Of a stretch of 64,000 nt of DNA, positions 31,992 through 43,241 are shown in pieces. The translations under genes and the position numbers were made by a program. The notes beneath the pieces are model-generated. The model saw only the letters and a program-made list of their open reading frames with translations, was not told where the DNA came from and searched no databases. This DNA is from Siphonodentalium dalli (Eukaryota > Mollusca > Scaphopoda > Gadilida > Siphonodentaliidae). The DNA lies in assembly GCA_032622095.1 (NCBI GenBank), contig CP136067.1:201496181-201560180 (forward strand). Direction: 5' to 3'. Position 1 is the stretch's first letter; the number at the start of each line of letters is the position of its first letter.

Positions 31992-34900
31992 TTAGGGGTC
32001 AAAACGCTTAGTCGCTGCAATATATTGCTGTGTGATGGAAAATAGTTTCATATTTTGTTGGGACGAGAGATAAGGTAATCCACACATGAGTTCTGAAATA
32101 TGGCTTACTTTGAGATTTACGCGGTCTAGTTTCTCAAAGAGAACTGAGCGCTCACGTTGGTACAATGGGCACATGAAGAAATAGTGATATGCGTCTTCAG
32201 ATCTATTTCCACATGAGCATGCGGGGCTGTCAGCGATATAATTATTGAACATATCACATCGGAGTTCACTGCAAAAATTACGTATGCGACAATGAAAAAT
32301 GTTGTATTTCCTGCATCCAGCATAGAAATGTAGAGGGGGGCTGATTGTGGGATCTATATGATACAAGTTGGTTTTAAAGGTAGAAGATTGATCAGCATCG
32401 GTGATTACTTTGGGAAGCTTATTCCATTCTAACACCATCGCTGGAAAAAAGGACTGTTTGAAGTGTTCAGTATTGCAATAGTATGAGTAAAATTTACCGG
32501 GGCGTCTCCAATTATAATCTGCAACCTCGTGTGATCTGGGGGGAAGTGTATTGGCTAGATAAGAGGGGGCTAGATTATTAATTATTTTATAGAGTGCCTG
32601 CAGTTTATGTAGTTGACGTCGTTTATTGAGTGATGGCCATCCGACCTCCTGTAATACCGTGTTGTCCGAAGCAGAACGGGTGATACCACTGACTATCCGT
32701 CCAGCGTCGACATGAAGCCAGTCAAGCTTCTCTAACATATAATTTGAGGCATTGTCCCAGACGGCGTCTGAATAATCAAATAAGGGTAAAATATATGTTT
32801 TGTAAATAATTTCAATGGTTTTCCGGTTGAGTTGATATTTAATCCGTCGGAGTTGAGACAGACGTGAGGCAATTCTTTTGACAGACCCTTCAATGTGTGC
32901 GTTCCATTTGAGATTTGATTGGAGTTCCAGACCTAAGTGTATATGCTTGTCCACGAAGTTGATTGAATTTCCTACGAAATTGAGGTTTGGTTTCACTGTT
33001 GAGGGCGCAACTAATGAAAAGGACAAGCCAACTGTTTTAGTTGGGTTGAAACTGACCAACCAGTTTTGGGACCACGCTGTAATTTTGTCTAAATCGCTGT
33101 TCATAGTATGTTCAAGTATATTAAGATCAAAGTGACTGTTCGTGAGGCAAGTATCGTCGGCATACATTCTCGTTATTGATTCAATACCGTCGGCTAAATC
33201 ATTTATATAGACTAAGAACAAAAATGGCCCCAGGATTGACCCTTGTGGAACTCCCGCTGGGATGACCTCGTATTTTGAAAATGTGTCATTGATTAGGACC
33301 CTCTGCGTCCGATTTTCTAGGTAGTTTTCTATCCAATTTAAAATATTTCCTTCTAATCCATAAGCATTTAATTTGTGTATCAGTCCCCTGTGCCAAACCC
33401 TCTCAAAGGCTTTGGAAATATCACAGAATATAGAACATGTAAGTAGTCCTTTGTCAAGGGATTGGCACAGGTTGTGATATAGGTCTAATAGTTGGTATGT
33501 TGTACTATGACCTTTGAGAAATCCTGACTGATGGAAGTATAAAAGTTCATTTTCAATAAAAAATTTACTAATCTGTTTCAAAACCACTTTCTCAAAAACT
33601 TTAGCCACACATGGTAGAAGGGAAATTAGTCGGCAATTTTTGGCTTCCGCTGGATCATCTTTTTTGAAAATCGGGATCACGTTTGCTGCTTTCCAGGACT
33701 CTGGGAATTTCTCAGAGTTGATAGATTTCCTGAATAGAAGGACGAGTGGTTGAGCTATTGATTTTGCTGTTTCCCTGAGCATTCTAACACTAATTCCATC
33801 ATGGCCATGGGCTTTGTTAAGTTTAAAAGATTTGATGGCTGATTCAACCTCTGATTCTGTGAAAACCAAATATGGCATGGTGTTTGTGGTGCGCTTCGGA
33901 AAATGAGGCAAGTTATGATTGGCATCATTAATGGTAGAATTTGCAATAAAGCTTTCGTATAGAATTTTTGCTTTGTCGACATCGTCAATTGCATATGTCT
34001 TATTGTTGGCAGTTATAGTGCCGGAAGAACTGTATAGTGGGGGGATGTTTTTTGCTCGTTTCTTGTTTAGTAGGTAATGTATTATTCTCCAAAAGTCTCG
34101 TGGGTTAGATGCTTCTCTTATTCGTTCTTCGATATTTTCTTCAAATTTGATTTTCGCGTGCTTCTTCATGTTATTAACTTTGTTCCTTATGTTTTTATAT
34201 TTTCTCCAGACTTCAGGGTTATTTGCCTTCGTGGCCTTTTTCCTTACTCTGTCGCGTTTTCGTATCTCAAACCGGATGTCCGAATTGAACCAAATTTTGT
34301 CGGATGTTCTTACTGTAATGCATGATTGTGGAATTGTTTTCGCCATTATGGACAGGAATTCTAGTTGAAAGTTATTGGCAGCTGTGTTCACATCAGGTGC
34401 ACTTTTTATGAGGTCATCCCAGTCGACATGGGCAAGTAGATTGTTTGCACGAGAAAAATTACCTTTTCTGTAGTTCCATACTTGTCTAGGAAATGATGCT
34501 GCGGTAGTATTTTGAAATGATATTGTGGCATATACACCTAGGTGGTCCGAAACTCCGAGATTTAGGACATCGGAGTCTATTAAACGGAGTGAGCTTGAGG
34601 TCAAAATTGGGTCAAGCAATGTACTTGAGGTGCTGGTCACTCTAGTTGGGACTTTTATAGCATTTTTCATACTGAAACCATCCGTTATCTGTTTTAGCTT
34701 CGATGAATTATCCATGAAATTCGAGTTAAAATCCCCTGTGATGACTACATATTCGGAAATATCAAGAGCGTCAGAAATTGAGGATTCCAGGAGTCCCCAA
34801 TAATTTTGGGTACAGAATTGATCAGATCTGTACGATAATCCAAGAACAATGCGAGTTTTCTTTGAGTGGATTTCGAACCAGAGACAAGAAGAATCGAATT

Positions 34901-35402
34901 CCAATTCAGGTTTACGATTAAATATTAAGTGGTCGGCGAACATTACGCATATTCCGCCACCCTTTGAATTACGGTCTTTGCGAATGGGGGAACAATAACC
35001 ATCGATTTCTAGTTGGCTAGAGGGGTAAGATGGGTCAAGATGTGTTTCGGTGAAACATAGAATGTCAAATTCGTTTATAAGATCTGCAATTTTTTCAAGT
35101 TTATTTCGGATACTCCTTACGTTATAGTGAAAAATCGAGATCGAATTCTCAGCGTTAGTCTGTGACAGAGGGCCCGGGTTTATATGGATATCGCCTGATA
35201 ATTGTAATAGAAAGAATGTAATGAGAAAAATCGACCTTGCGTTTGGTGGAGTAAAGCATCTTCCGAGGCGAAGGCTGCTGTTTTTTACAGTTTTAGTTGC
35301 TAACGGTCGTTTTGCTGAGTCGAAGATACCTATTGCTGCCCTATATTGACTCAAGTCACACGTCATTTCAGACGGTGGTTCGAAACCAAGATAGGGAAGC
35401 AA
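31992..35402 (-). CDS. LINE ORF2: apurinic-like endonuclease and reverse transcriptase
   Basis: Uninterrupted 1136-codon frame. Residues about 58-70 are hydrophobic, followed by DIHINPGP at 71-78 (2A-like). The AP endonuclease spans about 89-320 (FHYNVRSIRNK, TGDFNSNF, SDHLGVYATISF). The RT spans about 520-800: LISLLPCVAKVFEKVV near 588, FCDISKAFERVWH, AGVPQGSILGPFLFLVYINDL and MYADDTCL near 747-750. The metal-binding Asp residues of FxD and YADD are all present. The C-terminus carries CSCGNRSEDAYHYFFMCPLY (about 1060), a Cys-His knuckle usual in this group. Expected role: nicks target DNA and copies its own RNA at the nick. Possible damage: CRLISLLP where NYRPISLLP is usual. A coding copy in a host intron, opposite to no known promoter except its own 5' end; the distance to ORF1 makes activity doubtful. 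Confidence 0.95.
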   Translation of the reverse strand: MLPYLGFEPPSEMTCDLSQYRAAIGIFDSAKRPLATKTVKNSSLRLGRCFTPPNARSIFLITFFLLQLSGDIHINPGPLSQTNAENSISIFHYNVRSIRNKLEKIADLINEFDILCFTETHLDPSYPSSQLEIDGYCSPIRKDRNSKGGGICVMFADHLIFNRKPELEFDSSCLWFEIHSKKTRIVLGLSYRSDQFCTQNYWGLLESSISDALDISEYVVITGDFNSNFMDNSSKLKQITDGFSMKNAIKVPTRVTSTSSTLLDPILTSSSLRLIDSDVLNLGVSDHLGVYATISFQNTTAASFPRQVWNYRKGNFSRANNLLAHVDWDDLIKSAPDVNTAANNFQLEFLSIMAKTIPQSCITVRTSDKIWFNSDIRFEIRKRDRVRKKATKANNPEVWRKYKNIRNKVNNMKKHAKIKFEENIEERIREASNPRDFWRIIHYLLNKKRAKNIPPLYSSSGTITANNKTYAIDDVDKAKILYESFIANSTINDANHNLPHFPKRTTNTMPYLVFTESEVESAIKSFKLNKAHGHDGISVRMLRETAKSIAQPLVLLFRKSINSEKFPESWKAANVIPIFKKDDPAEAKNCRLISLLPCVAKVFEKVVLKQISKFFIENELLYFHQSGFLKGHSTTYQLLDLYHNLCQSLDKGLLTCSIFCDISKAFERVWHRGLIHKLNAYGLEGNILNWIENYLENRTQRVLINDTFSKYEVIPAGVPQGSILGPFLFLVYINDLADGIESITRMYADDTCLTNSHFDLNILEHTMNSDLDKITAWSQNWLVSFNPTKTVGLSFSLVAPSTVKPNLNFVGNSINFVDKHIHLGLELQSNLKWNAHIEGSVKRIASRLSQLRRIKYQLNRKTIEIIYKTYILPLFDYSDAVWDNASNYMLEKLDWLHVDAGRIVSGITRSASDNTVLQEVGWPSLNKRRQLHKLQALYKIINNLAPSYLANTLPPRSHEVADYNWRRPGKFYSYYCNTEHFKQSFFPAMVLEWNKLPKVITDADQSSTFKTNLYHIDPTISPPLHFYAGCRKYNIFHCRIRNFCSELRCDMFNNYIADSPACSCGNRSEDAYHYFFMCPLYQRERSVLFEKLDRVNLKVSHISELMCGLPYLSSQQNMKLFSITQQYIAATKRFDP
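35169..35192 (-). other. 2A-like NPGP motif in LINE ORF2
   Basis: Encodes DIHINPGP, preceded by LLQLSG. The 2A consensus is D(V/I)ExNPGP, placed after a hydrophobic stretch, and 2A-like peptides are known near the N-terminus of ORF2 in some CR1-like elements of marine invertebrates. Here the Glu is His, so ribosome skipping may be weak or lost. Confidence 0.7.
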
Positions 35403-38400
35403 ATGGACTCCGACTCAATGAGCAATACAACTAGTGGCACCTCACAAATGGACTTGACTGTTCTTACATTCTGGATGACTGGAAACATGAATGAAGTAAA
35501 TGAGTAATCAAACATTATCAATGCATAGAAAATAGAAAACATGATGTAGACATTGGGATATATACAAATATATACATGCTGATGTTGGGTGGTGATTGGC
35601 ATGATGGGGAGGGCTTCGTCTATTAACGGGTAGCTATGTTTAACAAATTATGGATTTGCGCTTGGGCTTGGATTGTTAGCATGATTGGATTTTCGTAGGG
35701 TTAATCTGAGATAGTGAGAAAATAGGGCAGTCTCATTGTTGAGGATAAAACACGAGAATACACATTATGATAATGTACGGATATAGGCCTACAGAGGAAG
35801 TTACACATTTTAGCGACACACGATTGGTTCAGGGCACATTATGCTGAGGAATGCCTTCACTCACCGAAAGGGTCAAACTTTATCACAGAGAACAGTTTCC
35901 AGTGTGTATCCCCGTTCTTTGGTTAGCGTTGTGTGAATAAGATAGGCCACACCAGCCTTGCGAAACTGGGATTTTTGTCGATACGGCCTGCGGTAATAAC
36001 ATGCGTACGCATTGTTGATATTGCTTTTGAAATTAATAGCGCGGAACGATAAGTCGTGAAAAGTGGACTTTGCATGGGTCGACACAATTAGGTCGACTTA
36101 ATATCATGTGATATGCTGCCTGTGACCGTTCAAGTTGGCCTGATGCTCTGTGAAGCTTTTCAACGTGGGTGTTTCATTTTGACTCAGTTTTGGCTAAACT
36201 TCTAGTGTTGTGACAAATCATGTACATGTGTATATTCAGCCTTGAAGCACGTGGATTAACTGCATGTTATAGTCAGCGTTGACTTATTATTCTAAGTTGG
36301 AAAAGCTCGATAGCGGCGAGAGTGTCTGGGTTTTTGTTCACAGAATGACAGAGGTGAGTTATACCCGGTACCGATCAGATACATGTTCGACATTTTAAAG
36401 ATTTCATCTGTATTCAGTGGGCCTAACAGTGATGTCAAGCAGTACGTGTGGGTGGGTGGTAACATGTTCCATATGTGGCTGGGGGGGGGGTTCTAGGAAA
36501 ATATTTTTCTGACCAAGTTAAATATATAGATATAACAGTTAGTCAGTTACGGCATTGGGTTTCAGACATCATTTGATGAAATGGCATGTAGCCTGGGGGG
36601 GGTCACACAACCAATGTTATGAGGGAGGTCAAGTGACCAATTCTGAATGGGAACCTCCATGCAATAAAGCTACAGAGCTGCACACACCTCCGAGCGCGAC
36701 CCGATGCGGCACCAAAAACAACAGGCACCTATCTGAGGGTCCGCTTGCTTGGAACTTGTCCCATTTTGATGTTGGTGTATTTACTTTTTAAATTTTTATT
36801 GATTTTTTTGAAATGCAGGTCAAGTGATGTAATTCCAGGATAAACAATTCTCAAAAATGTATTTATTGCAAAAATATTATAGTTTACCAAGCAGACCCGC
36901 CAGACCAATACCTGCCGCTTCCAACACCACCAAGTCACACTCAGAAGCATGCTCAACCCTGCAACCCCCGCTCCGCAGATTTGCATGGAATACCCAATCC
37001 AAAACTGTTCACTACAAGTGACCACCCCCTTAATGAACATGGAAAACCTCTTCATTGGACGAGGACATAGAGAATTAGTCAATCAATCAGTTTGTTTGTT
37101 AATATTAATTTTTGTAATTCGTTTGTTTGTTTTGTTTTGTTTTTTTGGCTAAAATTTTCTGGGTGTTTTTTTTTTTAGAGTCTACTGAGAGAGGCTAAAA
37201 GTTTTTACAGTCTACTGAGAGAGGTTAAAAGTTTTTATGGGACATATGCACATCATTCGTGGTTTTTTATTTCTTAGCATGGCTCATCAGAAATATCAAA
37301 TATATATGCTTTTTTAAGAATTGGCAGTGTGACCTCCCCTGTGTGGTTTGTACAGGCACTTCATATACCGGTATGTAGTATATTTCAGATATAATATATA
37401 CAGGTAGTGTGTGAAAAAGAGGGATAGAAAACACAAACAAACATACCACACAAAATTGAGACATAGATTATATACATTTAACCTTTTCATGGAAGGAACA
37501 GCACCGGCCTGACATCGAAGATCCCGCGCCACAAATTCCACAATGCACTTTCACGAAGTTGTAGAGATATGATAAACAATTTTATATATAGTCTGGTGCA
37601 TGTATAATCGTAAATGTGGATACTAGCGAATTAGGTTTATAAATGTAGCATCAATATGTTTTTGGAACTTAAATTGGATATGAGATATATGCAAGTGAAA
37701 ATATCTTTCACTCTGATTTGACACATAAGTGCATCAGCAAAGATCATTTGATAGATATTTGCCATTAGGGGGGGGTGGTAAACAATTATATAAAGTCAAT
37801 GCATATATGTGACATTAACTGACAAATACAAACATGTGAACACTTATGTGTCATTCACTGATAAATGAAAATATGTAAACTTATATGTGACATTTACAGG
37901 TGGTTCAAACATGTGACATAAACATTGTTATTTTTAAAAGATGAGTTGCATCTATCTTTTGTGAGGATGATACAGATTGATCTAACATACATGTATACGT
38001 CCTCAATGTTATGTTAACATGGCTGTTACAAGTCTATGCATGGGTGTTCCCTTTTCTAGGTAGGTGCAGATGCATGGGGCTATGATTAATTGAGATTATG
38101 TTAAGCATCGTCCAAAATTCAGGGGATTTAATGCAAAATACAGAGAATTTTCTTGTTTGGTTAAAAATGAATATGGTAGTAACATGGCTAGATATTAACA
38201 CGATGGAATTGTGCAGTGTGCAGGTAATTGATCAAATTCATTCTTCTTTTCTACTAAAAGGAATTTGCAGCGATTGATGTCAACCATAAATTCAATTTGT
38301 CCTGCTAAAAGTAACTTAACAAATTTATTGGAAGTTAAATTGCATGTATGCGGTGAGGAAGGTCTAATTGCCTGTTTCATATACATGAATGGATAAGGAG

Positions 38401-38551
38401 GAACCAAATTAATTTACCACACACACTGTGATTCAAATTTAACAAATTGTCGTTGTTTCCATAACCTTTGCTCAAAATTAATCATAGCATTGAAAGTACC
38501 CATGTATAGCTTTAAAGTGTCATGGTCAATTAATTGACAGAGACATGCGGC
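35403..38551. other. gap between LINE ORF1 and ORF2, part 1: unassigned
   Basis: No coding sequence I recognise. A lone 17-nt minisatellite-like unit (GACGAGGACATAGAGAA) sits at 37058-37074; G-runs lie at 36480-36490 and 36595-36602. About 37177-37240 contains TCTACTGAGAGAGG twice. 37800-37920 repeats ATATGTGACATT(A/C)ACTG. Confidence 0.5.
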
Positions 38552-38591
38552 TGTTTAAATAGAATTAATAGATACATAAATGTGACATTAA

Positions 38592-39093
38592 AGGCCCTCT
38601 CAATTTTTGAGTCTCCGATTATTATTTTTTTTTATAGTGACTTGGTATATGGTTTTATTAACAATCAATGCCATAAAATATGATTAAAAAACTATAATTC
38701 ATCCCTATTTGAAACATCAGTGTCATAGAAGATGCCCACAGAGAAATAGGAGACTTCTAGTACTGAAGACTTCCCCTTCTTTCATTTCAGAATGGTACAA
38801 AATTCAAAAATTCAAACAAACAAACAAAAAAAACAAACAAAATTTCAATGAAAGGGGAAGAACTCTATCTTTGATATATAGTTATTCCCCCCTGCATTGA
38901 AAATAATGATGATGTTTACTTCAATCTTGATAACAGAACACATTGACAACTCAACAGTAACAACATGTCTACAGTTTATTACACTGGATAAGTTGACAAT
39001 TCAATGTTTTGGAGCTTCCTCTTTCAAATGGTATATAATATGGCATATATTTTATATAAAGTAATCTTGGGGGTTCGAAAACTAAGTGGGCCC
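38592..39093. mobile_element. MITE family 2, copy 1 (inside the 1.43-kb duplication)
   Basis: Left TTAA at 38588-38591 then AGGCCCTCTCAATTTTTGAG; right end CGAAAACTAAGTGGGCCC, where the expected TTTAA has been lost. Internally matches 45727-46181. Confidence 0.8.
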
Positions 39094-40025
39094 CGAACAA
39101 GGGTTTGTACATTAAATTTCTTATGGATAGGCTGGCAGCAAATAGATACTTGTTCCTCGAGGTAAATGCATGTAGTTAATTGCATAGTATTTACTGACAC
39201 ATTAGCTGGTATGTGTTTTCTGACTGTTCTCTGGGTCCTGGGAATTAGAATTATAATATTACCGTAGGTATTGGGTATTAAAGATGTGCATTCCGATTCA
39301 GAAGACCCTCAGTGACTGTTTATTTGGTTTTGGGTATAAAAATATATGAATCGAGGAGCCCACCTATCAAAGCTCAGAGTTATTAGATATTGTTTTTCGA
39401 AATTTATTATTTTTTACCATCGAGACTTAGTTGTGTCAGAGTAGAAAGTTCTCGAGCGGACAGTCTCGGACCAAAATGCAAATGATGATGATGACTCTAA
39501 AGACAGGGAAGAGACTTTGAGTTGATAATAATACAAATTCCGTCAAAAAGCATGTTGATAATTTTATACTACAGTTGGCAATGGTTAGCATTGTTTTTGG
39601 GAAATTAATCGATTCTGATAACTGATGCGGCATTTCTAAAAATGTTGTTGGAATCTGATTATATTGGGATCTTCGAATCGGACTGCGCACCTTTAAGTGC
39701 TTATTTTATGAATTTCGAGAATAGGGAGCGAATTTGACGATGATAGGACATTTAGAGAATTAGGGTTGTTTTTTTTTGTAGCCATGCAGTATTCTACTGA
39801 CCAATCACAGGGTCCTGGGATTTGGGTTGTAATCTTCCTGATGTGAATTTGACTATGAGTGTGTCATCTGGAGACTCGGTGTCTGTTCTCAGGTGACGGT
39901 TTTTGCTAACCAATTTTTTCATAGGCTGCGAACAGATATCAATCTTCAAAGTGAGAACATGCATAGTAAAATTAGGTATTGTAGGTGTTTAAATAGAATT
40001 AATAGATACATAAATGTGACATTAA

Positions 40026-40498
40026 AGGCCCTCTCAATTTTCGAGTCTCCGAATTATTTTTGTTTTTGTTTTTTATAGTGACTTGGTATATGGTTTTATT
40101 AACAATCTATGCCATAAAATGTGATTAAAATACTATAATTCATCACTATTTGAAACACCAGTGTCTTAGAAGATGCCCATACTGAAGACTTCCCCCTCTT
40201 GCATCCAGAATGCTATAAAGTTCAAACTTTTTTAATGTTTTTTTTTTTTTCAATGAAAGGGGAATAACTCTATCTTTAATATATAGTTATTCCCCCTGCA
40301 TTTGAAAATAATAATGATGTTTACTTCAATCTTGATAACAGAACACATTGACAACTCAACAGTAACAACATGTCTACAGTTTATTACACTGGATAAGTTG
40401 ACAATTCAATGTTTTGGAGCTTCCTCTTTCAAATGGTATATAATATGGCATATATTTTATATAAAGTAATCTTGGGGGTTCGAAAACTAAGTGGGCCC
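40026..40498. mobile_element. MITE family 2, copy 2 (duplicate of copy 1)
   Basis: Left TTAA at 40022-40025. Same damaged right end as the 38592 copy, so it arose by the tandem duplication, not by a new insertion. Confidence 0.8.
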
Positions 40499-41584
40499 CG
40501 AACAAGTGTTTGTACATTACATTTCATATGGATAGGCTGGCAGCAAATGGATACTTGTTCCTCGAGGTAAATGCATGTAGATAATTACATAGTATTTACT
40601 GACACATTAGCTGGTATGTGGTTGAGCACTGTTTCACATTTTGGTGGATTATAATTTTGGATTTAGGAAATTCAACGGGCAATGAGTGCGATCTATGGAT
40701 AATTTTGGAGCAAGTATATTCTGACTGTTCACTGGGTCCTGGGAATTAGAATTATAATATTACCGTAAGTATTGGGTATTAAAGATGTGCAATCCGATCC
40801 AAATGTCCCACAGTGACTGTTTATTTGGTTATGGGTATAAAAATATATGAATCAAAGCTCAGAGTTATTAGATATTGGTTTTCGAAATTTATTATTTTTC
40901 ACCGTCGAGACTTAGTTGTGTCCGAGTAGAAAGTTCACGAGCGGACAGACTCGGACCAAAATACAAATGATGATGATGACTCTTAAGACAGGGAAGAGAC
41001 ATTGAGTTGATAATAAAAATTTCGTCAAAAAGCATGTTGATAATTTTATACTATAGTTGGCAATGGTTAGCATTGTTATTGGGCAATTTATCAATTCTGA
41101 TAACTGATGCAGCATTTCTAAAAATGTTGTTGGAATCTGCTTCTATTGGGACCTTCGAATCGGACTGCGTACCTTTAAGTGCTTATATTATGAATATCGA
41201 GAATAGGGAGCGAATTTGACAATGATAGGGCATTTGGAGAGTTAGGGTTGTTTTATTTTTGGTAGACATGCAGTATTCTACTGACCAATCACAGGGACCT
41301 GGGATTTGGGTTATAATCTTCCTGATGTGAATTTGACTATGAGTGTGTCATCTGGAGACTTGGTGTCTGTTCTAAGGTGACTGTTTTTCATAGGCTGCGA
41401 ACAGATATCAATCTTCAAAGTGAGAACATGCATAGTAAAATTAGGTATTGTAAGTTTTAGTTTTTTGAGCTTAATAAATTTAAGGGGATTTGGTCGATGA
41501 AAGTGAAAATTTACATGCATATGGGGGGTTGTTTAAAGATCTTATGCATAAGTGTGAGAGATGCTCAGTGGTGCATCAGATATT

Positions 41585-43018
41585 TCACCTATTCTTGATG
41601 GATTGAACTTCATTTAGTGAAGTTACTTTTGTGGGCCTTGAAGTGTCAGTTTTCTTAGCGAAAATATTGCCACGAAATGTCCAATATGATGCAATGTGGT
41701 TTTCCTTCTTTAACGCTGCAAGTTCTTTCACAATGTCATTTCTGGCCTTGGTAAGGTTCTCGGTGATAAATATTTTGCTGTGTCCTTTAAGCAATTTTTT
41801 GTTGTCAAAAACTGCCTTGCGCGCGTACCAATTGCCAAAGCGGACTATAATATTACAGGCCTTGGTCGTTGTTTTGCGCATCTGAATACTAGATGTTGTC
41901 TTGTCAGCTTTCCTAGCTGGGATTAGAGGACCTTCGGGTACTGTATAAAGCGCACCAAGAGGATGAGCGTTAGAAATGTCTCGGGTATCTAGTTTTACCT
42001 TGAGGACGTTTTCACAGATGTCCTGAATAACACCTTTGGCATCAATATTGAAGGAGTTTGAGATGTGATCTGGAACTGGAACACTATGAAAGATCAGACA
42101 ATTTATTCTACTATATTGTTCGCCTTTCTCAACTTCCGCATCAGTGTGCTTCATCGCTTCCTGGAATTTTTGCTCGACCAGGTTTTCTACCCATTCTTTA
42201 TCAACCGGGTCTGTAGTAGTGTTTGAATTTTGCATTGTTAATTCAGTCAGTTTTTTATTTTCGCCCTTTAGTCGACCAACTTCAGACTTGAGGGAGTCGA
42301 TTTCAAGTTTCATGGACTGCATCCCATTTTTAACTGTGATTACCTCTTCTTGTGTTTTAGAAATACTTGTTTTGACAGTTTCTTCGATGGTGTTATTCAT
42401 AGTTGCGAACATGTCGGTTAGTATTTTCATTTGATGTCCAAGTGTCTGGAACTCTTGCTTCATGCATATGCCTATTTGATCCTTGATCGTCTTGTTTATA
42501 TGATCATCCAGGGAATCTTCTTTGGTCGCTGGTCCTCTGCGTCGTTTGTTCCTTTCTCTGGCTCTGAATGATCTCATGGACTCGGACACAGATTGGAAAT
42601 TGTATTCGAAGCTTGGAGAGGAGCCTATCGGTGAGCCCTGTGGTGTAGCATTTAAACTAGAACATTGGCTGAATGGAAGACCGGATGTGAAGTTGGCATG
42701 AATATTTACATCAGATTCAGATTTAGTATTTGCATCAGATTGAGTTTGTGATCCAGGTATATCATAGCTGGTATCAGCCACAGAGTTAATTACCTCCATC
42801 ACAGAGTCCGATTTTGTGCCATTGATGAAAGATACAGACCGGATGCTTCCATCTGGATCATTAGTTGAGTCAACTAGTTCAGGATCTTTCTGGTTTTGAA
42901 CAGAATGTGGATTTGGTGAGATAATTTGGCCATCAACGGACACGTAGTTGGTTGAGACAGGGTTCTCTTGTGGTTTCTCGACAAATTTGTTTGATGGGTC
43001 TTCTAACACGCCCGCCAT
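41585..43018 (-). CDS. LINE ORF1: coiled-coil nucleic-acid-binding protein
   Basis: Open frame of 477 codons. A Ser/Asn-rich N-terminal third is followed by a basic stretch (RARERNKRRRGPATKE, about 152-168), a heptad-rich coiled coil at about 190-265 (VKNGMQSMKLEIDSLKSEVG), and a C-terminal region resembling the RRM-like and C-terminal domains of L1-type ORF1p: YSRINCLIFHSVPVPDH, VIQDICENVLKVKLDTRDIS, ACNIIVRFGNWYARKAVFDN, SKIFITENLTKARNDIV and a WTFRGNIFAKK end. The expected role is binding and chaperoning the element RNA. It lies 223 bp from the element 5' end and is intact. Assigned to the same element as ORF2 by strand, order and shared flanking duplication. Confidence 0.88.
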   Translation of the reverse strand: MAGVLEDPSNKFVEKPQENPVSTNYVSVDGQIISPNPHSVQNQKDPELVDSTNDPDGSIRSVSFINGTKSDSVMEVINSVADTSYDIPGSQTQSDANTKSESDVNIHANFTSGLPFSQCSSLNATPQGSPIGSSPSFEYNFQSVSESMRSFRARERNKRRRGPATKEDSLDDHINKTIKDQIGICMKQEFQTLGHQMKILTDMFATMNNTIEETVKTSISKTQEEVITVKNGMQSMKLEIDSLKSEVGRLKGENKKLTELTMQNSNTTTDPVDKEWVENLVEQKFQEAMKHTDAEVEKGEQYSRINCLIFHSVPVPDHISNSFNIDAKGVIQDICENVLKVKLDTRDISNAHPLGALYTVPEGPLIPARKADKTTSSIQMRKTTTKACNIIVRFGNWYARKAVFDNKKLLKGHSKIFITENLTKARNDIVKELAALKKENHIASYWTFRGNIFAKKTDTSRPTKVTSLNEVQSIKNR

Positions 43019-43225
43019 TTTGATAGGAGATTGTTTATGTTTGGAGTTTCTACGTTTATCAGTGTGAAAAAACGCAGCAAAACAAATTTGAAATTAGTAT
43101 AATAGCAGCGTATATTTCTTGGTGTTACACACGTGAAGTTCCACTTGTTAGCGCCTCTTGATTACACCATTTTTCCCGTTAAAAAGCCGAAATTTAGGGA
43201 GCGAAAATTAGTTTATTATGCCTCG

Positions 43226-43236
43226 GCCGCCATCTT
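43226..43236 (-). promoter_or_regulatory. YY1-like site at the LINE 5' end
   Basis: The minus strand starts GATTCAAGATGGCGGCCGAGG at the first bases of the element; AAGATGGCGGC is the classic YY1 recognition core. Human L1 also has a YY1 site at the start of its 5' UTR that positions transcription. Function here is inferred. Confidence 0.6.
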
Positions 43237-43241
43237 GAATC

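Larger units (their letters stand above)
38552..41454. repeat. 1.43-kb direct tandem duplication (38552-39985 and 39986-41454)
   Basis: Both copies start TGTTTAAATAGAATTAATAG and end AATTAGGTATTGTA(G/A)G. They agree closely along their length; copy 2 carries an extra ~95 bp (about 40620-40718). Each copy includes a MITE family 2 relic. The duplication lies in the LINE ORF1-ORF2 gap. Confidence 0.92.
31505..43241 (-). mobile_element. full-length-type non-LTR retrotransposon locus (CR1/Jockey group) with an internal insertion
   Basis: Read on the minus strand: 5' end at 43241, 5' UTR of 223 bp, ORF1 41585-43018, a 6.2-kb gap, ORF2 31992-35402, a 3' UTR of 487 bp with AATAAA (31524-31529) and a terminal TCAAGTCAAGTC short repeat. 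The ends abut matching 12-bp sequences in the 17-bp minisatellite. Both ORFs are open, which suggests a recent insertion. A normal element would have its ORFs close together, so most of 35.4-41.5 kb is probably later insertion plus tandem duplication. Confidence 0.85.

Noticed and set aside
37058-37074. Lone minisatellite-like unit in the LINE gap as proof of host origin
   Set aside because: A single 17-nt match with flanks that do not continue the array is not enough.
36729-37082. 117-codon minus-strand frame in the LINE gap
   Set aside because: Composition is not protein-like and it overlaps a minisatellite-like unit; no family recognised.
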